DNA of 19,957 nucleotides from positions 1-19,957 of the forward strand of contig PUKL01000123.1 in assembly GCA_003552275.1 (NCBI GenBank), in the 5' to 3' direction. This DNA comes from Mollicutes bacterium. Lineage in GTDB: Bacteria > Bacillota_I > Bacilli_A > Izemoplasmatales > Izemoplasmataceae. Made by a program: the position numbers and the translations under genes. Below are positions 8,899 through 15,555 of the stretch, one piece after another (the stretch's first letter is position 1; every line of letters starts with the position of its first letter). Below the pieces are notes generated by a model, which saw nothing but the letters and a program-made list of their open reading frames with translations, had not been told where the DNA came from and did no database searches.

Positions 8899-8927
8899 TG
8901 CAATTGGGACCATATCTTCTCTATAAT
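8899..8927 (+). promoter_or_regulatory. Candidate promoter for the plus-strand membrane-protein gene
   Basis: The plus strand has TTGCAA at 8899-8904, an 18-base spacer, and a perfect TATAAT at 8922-8927. Transcription would start near 8934. The -10 element overlaps an in-frame ATG at 8926, which therefore cannot be the start codon if this promoter is real. The rest of the 278-base divergent region between pcrA and this gene contains no RNA gene or open frame that I can support. Confidence 0.5.
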
Positions 8928-8964
8928 GGGAGATGTGCGATATTCTCAAGATGGGAGCGGTTTT

Positions 8965-9804
8965 GTGGAACGTTTCTTCTCGACTCGTTGGATACTCCGG
9001 CTGTTCATAGGATATTTGCTGGTGACGACGGCCATCATCATCATGGTCGATATTTTGAATCTTTTCAACTCGCAGACGATCATGAAATCCGTCACGGGTC
9101 TTTTTGACATCAAACGTTTCGAAGTGCCGCTCTTTTGGTATTTCATATCCACACAAGGCAGTTTCACCGAAAACGTGCAGTGGATCTTCCTTTTTGTCGC
9201 CACAATTTGCCTCTTTTTCACCTCGAAAGCGTTGAAGAACGCCTCGGAGACACACCGGGCGCGCGCTTTCTTTCTCTGGGGTGTTGCCACTTTGTTGTTG
9301 TTTCTTGAGGACACCTTGAACACGAGATACTGGCTACGGCGATTTTTCGGTCACATTCTCGGTTGGGAAGACACGTTGAGATCTCCTCCGGCGATCGCTG
9401 TGGAAGTCTCCACTTATGCTCTCATGGCTTTTTTGATGGTGATCTCGCTTTGGCTCTTGCGCAAGGTCCTCCTCCGTCACAAGAAAGCCCTTATTCCCAT
9501 CCTCTTCGGTTATGGATTCTACGGTGTCGCCGCCTTCTTCTCGGCCACCCGTCACGTAAGAGATTAGTACATGCGTTTCGGACAACACCTCATCCATAGA
9601 CTCGGCTTCGACACCATCGACACATGGCGCATCGCCAACGAGACCATCGAAAAACGCGACAAGAACCTTGGTTATTACTTCATGGACTATCTGGTGGAAG
9701 AGACGCTCGAACTGCTCGGGGCGGGGCTGCTCGTTCTCGGCTTCGTCATGTTGTACAAGGAACTGAAAAAGAACCGTTTCCACGACCCGACAATTGCTGA
9801 GTGA
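8965..9804 (+). pseudogene. Unknown multi-pass membrane protein interrupted by an in-frame TAG
   Basis: I do not recognise this family. The reading frame runs from GTG at 8965 to TAG at 9565-9567, then continues in the same frame (next codons TAC ATG) to TGA at 9802-9804. The GTG start is chosen because GGGAG lies 7 bases upstream and the candidate promoter lies just before it. The first part has a short basic lead and hydrophobic segments encoded at about 8990-9055, 9175-9240, 9270-9315, 9405-9465 and 9490-9545. The part after TAG contains EKRDKNLGYYFMDY and a hydrophobic segment preceded by LVEETLELLGAG, so it looks like the missing last membrane segment and not noise. The gene may be broken, may be two proteins (the ATG at 9571 has only a weak AAGAG upstream), or the TAG may be a sequencing error. 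Confidence 0.65.
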
Positions 9805-9859
9805 GTCTTCGAAAAGCCATATGAAAAAGTGGAAACATCATCGTGTATCTCAAGAAAAA

Positions 9860-9896
9860 CACCCACCGGGTTCCCCCCGGTGGGTGCTTTGTTTTT
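9860..9896. terminator. Strong bidirectional rho-independent terminator
   Basis: CACCCACCGGG (9860-9870) pairs perfectly with CCCGGTGGGTG (9876-9886), giving an 11-bp GC-rich stem with a 5-base loop. On the plus strand it is followed by CTTTGTTTTT; on the minus strand it is followed by TTTTTC. It therefore serves both the plus-strand membrane-protein gene and the convergent cspA. A second small hairpin (CCGATC/GATCGG, 9904-9920) lies between it and cspA and has no T-tract. Confidence 0.93.
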
Positions 9897-9934
9897 GACG
9901 TTACCGATCACAAGGATCGGAATCGACATGTTGC

Positions 9935-10132
9935 TTAGGCTTTTTCGATGTTTTCGGCTTGGGGGCCTTTTTGGCCTTCAACCACGTCAAAGGTCACTTT
10001 TTCGCCTTCTTCGAGTGTTTTGAAGCCGTCCATGTTGATGTGTGAGTAGTGTGCGAAGACGTCTGTACCTTCGTCAGTGGTGATGAAGCCGAAGCCTTTT
10101 TCGGCGTCGAACCATTTTACTGTTCCGGTCAT
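9935..10132 (-). CDS. cspA: Cold-shock protein (CspA family)
   Basis: This is a single-stranded nucleic-acid-binding OB-fold protein that acts as an RNA chaperone. It has 65 residues, the usual length. It has GTVKWFD at the start, RNP1 as KGFGFI, and RNP2 as VFAHYS (commonly VFVHFS). The C-terminal segment EGQKGPQAENI is typical. The ATG at 10132 has GGAGGG upstream with a spacing of about 9 bases. A long leader precedes it and appears able to bury this ribosome-binding site (separate entry). It has its own candidate promoter downstream of glnS and ends before the shared terminator. Which csp paralogue this is cannot be told from sequence alone. Confidence 0.97.
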   Translation of the reverse strand: MTGTVKWFDAEKGFGFITTDEGTDVFAHYSHINMDGFKTLEEGEKVTFDVVEGQKGPQAENIEKA

Positions 10133-10141
10133 GTCGTGTGT

Positions 10142-10198
10142 CCCTCCATTCTTTTCAAAGTATTCCTTAAACTACGTGTCGTTCCCAAGAATGGAAGG
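10142..10198 (-). promoter_or_regulatory. RNA helix covering the cspA ribosome-binding site
   Basis: In the cspA leader, CCUUCCAUUCUU (10198 to 10187) can pair with AAGAAUGGAGGG (10153 to 10142). The helix is 12 bp, eleven Watson-Crick pairs and one G-U, with a 33-base loop. The cspA Shine-Dalgarno GGAGG (10147-10143) lies wholly inside it. This is the form of a translational on/off element. Long structured leaders are known for cold-shock genes; that this one controls translation is my inference. Confidence 0.6.
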
Positions 10199-10247
10199 TG
10201 CGAATTCCGGTTCCTGCGGTACGATGTTTCGTTTAAGTTCCTTACCC

Positions 10248-10275
10248 ATAATACATCATTTGGCGAATAATGCAA
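10248..10275 (-). promoter_or_regulatory. Candidate cspA promoter
   Basis: On the minus strand TTGCAT (10275-10270), a 16-base spacer and TATTAT (10253-10248) form a plausible SigA-type promoter in the glnS-cspA gap. Transcription would begin near 10241 and give a leader of about 109 bases, in keeping with the long leaders of cold-shock genes. The -35 element is weak, and no terminator separates glnS from cspA, so read-through is also possible. Confidence 0.45.
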
Positions 10276-10284
10276 GGAAAAGAT

Positions 10285-11922
10285 TCATTTTTTTGGTTTG
10301 AATGACGATTTCAACGCGACCGTGCGATTGAAAACGAGCGCCTCGTCGGTTGAATCCTCATCGACGGTGAAATATCCCGTGCGCACAAACTGATAGGATT
10401 CGCCGGTTTTCGGTGTGAGGCCTCCTTCAATGAAGCCCTCTTTCACAATCTTGGATTGTTTGTTCACGCGTTCGGCGATGAGCCTGTCGGAATGGTCGTC
10501 TGCAAACAGAGTGTCGTAAAGACGGATCTCGGCGGGCTCGCAATTCATTGCATCCACGAAATGGATGGTGCCGTTCGGCTTTCTGTCCTTGAAACCCGTC
10601 CCGCTCTTCGTTGCGGGGTCATAGGTCGCATATACGGTCTTGACACGACCGGAAGCGTCGTAATCGACTTCATGCGCTTTGATGAAATATGCATGCATGA
10701 GTCGGACTTCAAGACCCAAAGAGAGCCGTTTCCATTTCTTGTTGGGTTTTTCCTCCAAAAAATCCTCGCGGTCGATGTAGAGGGTGTTGCTGAAAGTGAT
10801 TTCGCGCGTCCCCAATGCTTCGTTCTCCCGGTTGAAGGGAGCCTGCAGCTTTTCCGATTTCCCTTCGGGATAATTGGTGATCACGACCTTGATAGGATCG
10901 AGAACCGCATGGATGCGCCGGGCGTGGACTTTCAGATGATCACGGATGTATTCGTCGAGCATGTGGAGTTCCGTTTCGCCTTCGGATTTCGGAAGCCCCA
11001 AGGCTCGGACAAAATTGTGGATCGCTTGCGGCGGAACGCCACGGCGGCGCAGAGCGGAAAGCGTCACCAGCCTGGGATCGTCCCAACCGTCCACTATGCC
11101 TTCCTCCACAAGTTGCCTGATGTAGCGCTTTCCCACTATTTGGTCGGCGATCTTGAGCTTTCCGAACTCGATTTGACGCGGGACATTCTCCATCTCGCAA
11201 TGCTTGACGAACCAATCATAGAGCGGACGATGATCCTCGAACTCCAGACTGCACAGTGAGTGCGTGATACCCTCGATGGCGTCTTCCAACGGATGGGCGA
11301 AATCATACATCGGGTAGATGCACCACTTGTCGCCGGTGTTATGATGCCTTTCCCGTTGGATCCTGTAGATCACGGGGTCCCGCATGTTCATGTTGGGACT
11401 CTTCATGTCGATCTTGGCCCGGAGGACCTTTTCTCCGTCGGCGAACTCGCCGTTTTTCATGGCTTCGAACAACCTCACGTTCTCTTCCACCGGTCGGTCG
11501 CGATAAGGGCTCTCTTCTCCCGGGGTGGTGAGGTCGCCGCGTGTTTTTCTGATTTCTTCGGCTGACAGGTCACATACGTAAGCGAGCCCCTTTTTCACCA
11601 AGCGCATCGCCCGTTCGTACATGGTGTCGAAGTAGTCGCTCGCAAAAAACAGCTCATCCCATTCACAGCCGAGCCAAGCGATATCCCGTTTGATCGCCTC
11701 GACATAGAGGGTGTCTTCGGTCAAGGGGTTGGTGTCGTCGAACCGCAGATAGAAGTCTCCGTTGTAATCTTTCGCGAGGACATAGTTCATGATGATGGCC
11801 CGGGCATGCCCCAGATGCAAAAAACCGTTCGGTTCGGGCGGGAACCGGGTTATGGGCCTTTCATGCTTTCCGCTCTGCAAGTCGTCTTCGATGATCTTGC
11901 GAATGAAATTTTTGTCTTCCAT
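10285..11922 (-). CDS. glnS: Glutaminyl-tRNA synthetase with a degenerate KMSKS loop
   Basis: GlnRS charges tRNA-Gln directly with glutamine. At 545 residues it matches bacterial GlnRS (about 550). The class I signatures include PPEPNGFLHLGH at 28-39 (HIGH motif), RFDDTNP at 60-66, SPYRDR at 138-143, YPMYDFAHP at 203-211 and GITHSLCSLEFEDHR near 218-232, all GlnRS-type. The two-part anticodon-binding beta-barrel follows. The place of the KMSKS loop reads IVGKRY at 262-267 where the family usually has VMSKR, so the Met-Ser pair is replaced by Val-Gly. The start ATG at 11922 has AAAGG about 11 bases upstream, a weak site. A promoter lies immediately upstream. Many Bacillota instead use GatCAB for Gln-tRNA. 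Confidence 0.95.
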   Translation of the reverse strand: MEDKNFIRKIIEDDLQSGKHERPITRFPPEPNGFLHLGHARAIIMNYVLAKDYNGDFYLRFDDTNPLTEDTLYVEAIKRDIAWLGCEWDELFFASDYFDTMYERAMRLVKKGLAYVCDLSAEEIRKTRGDLTTPGEESPYRDRPVEENVRLFEAMKNGEFADGEKVLRAKIDMKSPNMNMRDPVIYRIQRERHHNTGDKWCIYPMYDFAHPLEDAIEGITHSLCSLEFEDHRPLYDWFVKHCEMENVPRQIEFGKLKIADQIVGKRYIRQLVEEGIVDGWDDPRLVTLSALRRRGVPPQAIHNFVRALGLPKSEGETELHMLDEYIRDHLKVHARRIHAVLDPIKVVITNYPEGKSEKLQAPFNRENEALGTREITFSNTLYIDREDFLEEKPNKKWKRLSLGLEVRLMHAYFIKAHEVDYDASGRVKTVYATYDPATKSGTGFKDRKPNGTIHFVDAMNCEPAEIRLYDTLFADDHSDRLIAERVNKQSKIVKEGFIEGGLTPKTGESYQFVRTGYFTVDEDSTDEALVFNRTVALKSSFKPKK

Positions 11923-11945
11923 GATCGCTCACGCCTTTCTCGTCC

Positions 11946-11974
11946 ATTATACATGGGGAAGGGAGGTTCCGCAA
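11946..11974 (-). promoter_or_regulatory. Candidate glnS promoter
   Basis: TTGCGG (11974-11969), a 17-base spacer and a perfect TATAAT (11951-11946) on the minus strand lie 24 bases before the glnS start. Transcription would begin near 11939. No clear terminator follows tsaD, so glnS may also be read from the upstream operon. Confidence 0.55.
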
Positions 11975-12129
11975 AAATGAATCCCGGAACATTACGCTGA
12001 AGCTCTTGACAAGATTCTCGTCCATGTGGATCTCGCATGTCCGTATGAAGACCCCTTGCCGGCTATCATGAAACTCGACAAGTGATTTGACATCCTATTC
12101 CGAATCGAGCACATCTTGGATCGCTTGGA

Positions 12130-13122
12130 TCAAGTGAGATCAAGACGGGAATGGCCGTTCATCGCCATTCCCTCTTCCTCACCGAAGAGCCGATAGCGAT
12201 GATAACCGGCGACCCCGATCATGGCGGCGTTGTCCGTGCAGTACTCGAAGGCCGGCATGATATAAGGGACGTCTTGGAAAGCCTCCTCAACCCTCTCGCG
12301 AAGGTGGCTGTTCGCAGCGACGCCTCCCGCCACGACGAACATCTTCGCATCATGGTCGCGAAAGGCCCGGACACTTTGGTCGATGAGATGGGCGACAGCG
12401 GCTTTTTGGAAGCTCGCGGCCATGTCCTCGGGACGGATCGTCTCCTTGCGGTTGTTCAGTTTGTGGATGAGATTGATCATATGGCTCTTAAGGCCGCTGT
12501 AGCTGAAACCGTACTTTGTCGGGGGTGTGATGCGCGGCATCGGATAGGTGGGATTCCCCTTGCGCGCCAAGCGGTCGATGACGGGTCCTCCCGGATAACC
12601 CAAAGAGAGGACACGGGCCACTTTGTCATAGGCCTCACCGATCGCGTCATCGGCGGTCTCGCCGATTTTTTCGAACCGATAGTGGTCTTGCATGATGACG
12701 AGTTCCGTGTGCCCACCGGAGACGATGAGTGCGAGCAGGGGGAAACGGAGTTCATGGTCGATACTGTTGGCATAGATGTGACCGGCCAGATGATGGACCC
12801 CGACCACGGGAATCCCGCGGGCAAAAGCGAACGCCTTGGCGGCATTCACACCGACCAAGAGACTGCCGATCAGTCCCGGGCCTTTGGTCACGGTTACGAG
12901 GTCGATCTCTTCTTTGGCGGTGGCGGCTTCTTCCAAGGCCTTCTCGATGATGACGGTGATTCGTTTGATATGTTCGCGTGATGCGATTTCCGGCACCACG
13001 CCGCCGAAAGCTTGATGCAGATCGATCTGCGAATGTACGATGTTGCTGAGAATCCGCTTGCCGTCGATGTTCACACTGGCGCTTGTCTCATCGCAGCTTG
13101 TCTCTATCGCCAACACTTTCAT
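12130..13122 (-). CDS. tsaD: tRNA N6-adenosine threonylcarbamoyltransferase
   Basis: TsaD transfers the threonylcarbamoyl group to A37 of ANN-decoding tRNAs together with TsaB and TsaE. It has 330 residues, normal for the Kae1/TsaD family. Visible motifs are ETSCDETSAS near residue 7, PEIASREHI near 44, the metal-binding HHLAGH with H111 and H115, VSGGHTEL, GGVAANSHLR, and CTDNAAMIGVAG near 297 with the conserved aspartate. The ATG at 13122 has AAAGGAG 8 bases upstream, inside the end of rimI, and the two genes overlap by 35 bases. It is the last gene of the tsaE-tsaB-rimI-tsaD operon. The 207 bases after it carry no obvious terminator. Confidence 0.97.
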   Translation of the reverse strand: MKVLAIETSCDETSASVNIDGKRILSNIVHSQIDLHQAFGGVVPEIASREHIKRITVIIEKALEEAATAKEEIDLVTVTKGPGLIGSLLVGVNAAKAFAFARGIPVVGVHHLAGHIYANSIDHELRFPLLALIVSGGHTELVIMQDHYRFEKIGETADDAIGEAYDKVARVLSLGYPGGPVIDRLARKGNPTYPMPRITPPTKYGFSYSGLKSHMINLIHKLNNRKETIRPEDMAASFQKAAVAHLIDQSVRAFRDHDAKMFVVAGGVAANSHLRERVEEAFQDVPYIMPAFEYCTDNAAMIGVAGYHRYRLFGEEEGMAMNGHSRLDLT

Positions 13123-13558
13123 CGGTAATGCTCCTTTCCAACCTTTTCACCATCAATACGGCATCTTTGCCCGTTTGATAGTAGTTCTTTCTTGTCGCGA
13201 CCGCCGCAAAACCGAAACGTTCATAGAACTCTGCCAGATAGCGGTCGTCCTTCTTTGTCTCCAATGTGACCATCTCTAGCCCTTGTCGGCGGCATTGCCA
13301 AAGGACATGTTCCATCAAGGCTTTGCCATACCCTTTCTTCCGCATGGTCTTTTCAACGGCGATATGCAGTATCTCGGCCTGCGGCCGAGAAATCGTATAC
13401 ACGATGAAACCGACGAGAATGTCGTCTTGTTCTGCGACCAGACATTGCATGGATGCATCCACCGAGAGATCTCCGCGGTCCATGCGACCGGGAAGCGCCT
13501 CCTTGGCGAGTCTCAATATGGAAGAAACATCTTCCGGATTGTGGGGACGAATCTTCAT
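13088..13558 (-). CDS. rimI: Ribosomal-protein-alanine N-acetyltransferase RimI (GNAT family)
   Basis: RimI acetylates the N-terminal alanine of ribosomal protein S18 and possibly other proteins. It has 156 residues and a GNAT fold. The acetyl-CoA loop is MRKKGYGKAL at 72-81, FYERFGF lies at 111-117, and the family-typical YYQTGKDAVLMVK lies near 126-138. The start ATG at 13558 overlaps the tsaB stop by 4 bases (ATGA) and has AAGGA 9 bases upstream. The last 18 residues lie over the start of tsaD and may be under looser constraint. Its place between tsaB and tsaD, the same as in Bacillus subtilis ydiBCDE, supports the name over other GNATs. Confidence 0.93.
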   Translation of the reverse strand: MKIRPHNPEDVSSILRLAKEALPGRMDRGDLSVDASMQCLVAEQDDILVGFIVYTISRPQAEILHIAVEKTMRKKGYGKALMEHVLWQCRRQGLEMVTLETKKDDRYLAEFYERFGFAAVATRKNYYQTGKDAVLMVKRLERSITDESVGDRDKLR

Positions 13559-14163
13559 GTTTGGGAATCCTTCTGCCTTTCAGCTTTCGTCCGGCGAAGA
13601 TAGTTCGGAGCCACCGCGTGGATGTTCTCGGCCTTGTCCAAGAATCCTCCCGCCTCCAAACGGTGAAGGTCCGGTCGACCTTCGGTCATGACCCGCGGAT
13701 TGGTGGGAAGTCCCTTGATGAAGGCCTCCAAGTCAGTGTGTCTATCCTCTTCGACCACTTCCATCTTTGTCGGGCCGACTTCGTATAGGCCCAAAAAGGC
13801 GTTCCCTCTCCGGGCATCGACACAAGAAAGGACGAGTCCTTCGGTTCCGCTCGCCATGAGCGCCAAAGAACTGACCGTATATAGAGGTTTCCCGAGTGTC
13901 CAGGCGAGAACCTTCGCGACTGTCACACCGATGCGCACACCGGTGTAGCTTCCGGGGCCGACACCGACAACGATGCCGTCGAGCTCGTCGGGGGTGATTC
14001 CCCCAGCCGAGCAGACAGCCTCGACTTTTTTCATCAGATGCACCGAATGGTCCCTTTTCCCCCTTCGGTGGTGTTCTTCTTTTGGTGAAGCACCTGCGAA
14101 CAATCCGACATAAAGATAGTCGGTGGCGGTGTCAATCACCAAGCGTAGCGGCGATTTCCGCAT
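13555..14163 (-). CDS. tsaB: t6A biosynthesis protein TsaB
   Basis: TsaB is a TsaD-like scaffold that dimerises with TsaD and binds TsaE in the threonylcarbamoyl transfer complex. It has 202 residues, a little shorter than the usual 220-230. The N-terminal strand reads LVIDTATDYLYVGL, and the hallmark VGVGPGSYTGVRIGV lies at 67-81. It lacks the metal-binding histidines of TsaD, as expected. The ATG at 14163 has GGGAGG 7 bases upstream and overlaps the tsaE end by 32 bases. A GTG just downstream (before ATTGAC) was considered but has no comparable ribosome-binding site. Confidence 0.95.
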   Translation of the reverse strand: MRKSPLRLVIDTATDYLYVGLFAGASPKEEHHRRGKRDHSVHLMKKVEAVCSAGGITPDELDGIVVGVGPGSYTGVRIGVTVAKVLAWTLGKPLYTVSSLALMASGTEGLVLSCVDARRGNAFLGLYEVGPTKMEVVEEDRHTDLEAFIKGLPTNPRVMTEGRPDLHRLEAGGFLDKAENIHAVAPNYLRRTKAERQKDSQT

Positions 14164-14581
14164 AATGCCCCCTCCCTTCGATCACGCATCTCCTCTTGGT
14201 TTCCCCGAGCCACTCGAACTCGATCGAAAGAAATGCGTCGGGGAGGATGGTCTCGATGTTCTTGTACCATTCGATGATCGCGACGCCGTCATCCATGATG
14301 TATTCCTCGAGGTCGAGGTCCGGAACATCACCTTCAAGACGGTAGGCATCGATATGATAGAGCGGCGGGTCGTTCTCATAGACCTTCATGATCGTGAAGG
14401 TGGGTGAATTGATGGTATCACGGATCCCAAGAGCCTTGCCCAAATATTTCGTGAAGGTGGTCTTTCCGGCGCCCAGGTCACCTTCAAGGCCAATAACAAA
14501 GCCCTTTCCCACATGTTCGGCAAGCTCTTGGGCCAGTTTTTCCGTCTCTTGCAGGTTGTTTACGATACGTTCGCTACGCAA
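14132..14581 (-). CDS. tsaE: t6A biosynthesis ATPase TsaE
   Basis: TsaE is a small ATPase that regulates or resets the TsaBD complex during t6A formation. Walker A GDLGAGKTT lies at 34-42, followed by the family blocks NSPTFTI near 58, YHIDAYRL near 75 and AIIEW near 101. The first in-frame ATG at 14599 begins inside a perfect Shine-Dalgarno, AAGGAGGTG. That site is 6 bases before a TTG at 14581, so I take the TTG as the real start, giving 149 residues, the normal size. It is the first gene of the t6A operon and is divergent from the diacylglycerol-kinase-family gene. Confidence 0.95.
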   Translation of the reverse strand: MRSERIVNNLQETEKLAQELAEHVGKGFVIGLEGDLGAGKTTFTKYLGKALGIRDTINSPTFTIMKVYENDPPLYHIDAYRLEGDVPDLDLEEYIMDDGVAIIEWYKNIETILPDAFLSIEFEWLGETKRRCVIEGRGHYAEIAATLGD

Positions 14582-14608
14582 AGCCCCCACCTCCTTCATA
14601 CCGTGATA

Positions 14609-14637
14609 AACTTACGTGTGGACTGCATGGATGTCAA
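14609..14637 (-). promoter_or_regulatory. Candidate promoter of the tsaE operon
   Basis: A perfect -35 TTGACA (14637-14632) is followed after 17 bases by TAAGTT (14614-14609), a poor -10. Transcription would begin near 14602, just before the ribosome-binding site AAGGAGGTG. The -35 lies within the region that the divergent plus-strand promoter would also occupy. Confidence 0.4.
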
Positions 14638-14643
14638 TATTCG

Positions 14644-14652
14644 TGCTATAAT
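14644..14652 (+). promoter_or_regulatory. Extended -10 promoter of the diacylglycerol-kinase-family gene
   Basis: TGCTATAAT on the plus strand is a perfect -10 with TGn extension. The -35 position (about 14624-14629, TGCATG) is poor, which extended -10 promoters tolerate. Transcription would begin near 14659, about 24 bases before the start codon. Confidence 0.55.
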
Positions 14653-14682
14653 TGGGTATAACCCCCGCAGAGGATGAGTTTG

Positions 14683-15555
14683 ATGTATATTATACTATAC
14701 AATCCCCTCTCGAGAAACCGAAAAGCGAGATGGCTCACCAAACGTCTGGTCAACCGTTTCAAACGGAACAATGTCCCGTTCCGTTTGAAGAGTCTTTTGA
14801 AGATCAAAGATGTCGAACAATACATCAAAGAGGCTCCTCACGACGTCAAACTCCTCTTGCTCGGGGGTGACGGCACCATCAACACTTTTGTGAACGACAC
14901 CTACAATCTGCGGTTGCCCAGAGAGATCCATCTGATGGGCGTGGGGTCAGGCAACGATTTTCTCCGTTCCCTGAAGAAACAGAAACCGGAGACCCAACCG
15001 ATCCTCCGCATGCGTCATGACCGTAAAAGCCGCTTCTTCGTGAACGGTTCCGGTCTCGGCATGGACGGGGCGATCGCCCACCGCGTCAGCAAAAGCTCAC
15101 GCTCCGGCATCCTATCCTATTTTTTCGCCGCTTTGCGCACCTTTCTCACCTACCGGCCCAAATACATGGAAGTCGAGATCGACGGAGAAATGCACAAGTT
15201 CAAGAAGGCCTATCTCATCAACATCAACAGCGGCGAATACATCGGCGGCGGCATGCGTGTTTCTCCCGACGCCCGCATAGAAGAAGACGAACTGCAGGTC
15301 GTCGTTGTCCACAGGGTGCACCGGCTCATGATCTTCTTGATCTTTCTCAGTGTCTATCTGGGGCTCCACACCAAGCTCCGCCGCTACATCTTCACCAAGA
15401 AGGCGCGTCATGTCAAAGCGACGATGTTCTCTCCGGAAGTGGCCCAATGCGACGGTGAATGCTTCGAGAAGACGAGGACCATCGGAGTCTCCGCCACGGG
15501 GAAAAAGGCGAGATTCCGTATCTTCGACAAGGACAGCATAGAAAAAAACACGTGA
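14683..15555 (+). CDS. Diacylglycerol kinase catalytic-domain lipid kinase (DgkB/YegS/BmrU type)
   Basis: Proteins of this family phosphorylate diacylglycerol or related lipids at the membrane face. From ATG at 14683 it is 290 residues, normal for the family. It opens with YIILYNPLSRN, has the nucleotide-binding LLGGDGTIN with GGDGT at 61-65, and SGNDFLRS at 89-96. Later come FVNGSGLGMDGAIAHRV, the beta-rich C-terminal domain with INSGEYIGGGMRVSP, and VYLGLHTKLRRY. AGAGG at 14669-14673 abuts an ATG at 14674, ruling that codon out. It fits TTG at 14680 or ATG at 14683, and the family N-terminus favours the latter. Substrate choice among DgkB, YegS and BmrU cannot be settled by eye. It is convergent with pgi, and the stop codons abut. 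Confidence 0.93.
   Translation: MYIILYNPLSRNRKARWLTKRLVNRFKRNNVPFRLKSLLKIKDVEQYIKEAPHDVKLLLLGGDGTINTFVNDTYNLRLPREIHLMGVGSGNDFLRSLKKQKPETQPILRMRHDRKSRFFVNGSGLGMDGAIAHRVSKSSRSGILSYFFAALRTFLTYRPKYMEVEIDGEMHKFKKAYLININSGEYIGGGMRVSPDARIEEDELQVVVVHRVHRLMIFLIFLSVYLGLHTKLRRYIFTKKARHVKATMFSPEVAQCDGECFEKTRTIGVSATGKKARFRIFDKDSIEKNT

Noticed and set aside
8710..8900. A possible small RNA or riboswitch in the divergent region beside pcrA
   Set aside because: I looked for stable hairpins and T-tracts. Only a weak CCG/CGG stem before a T-run near 8890 is present and no known RNA class is recognisable.
8926..8928. ATG as the start of the plus-strand membrane-protein gene
   Set aside because: It overlaps the likely TATAAT element and lacks a ribosome-binding site. 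The GTG at 8965 has GGGAG at good distance and starts just before the first membrane helix.
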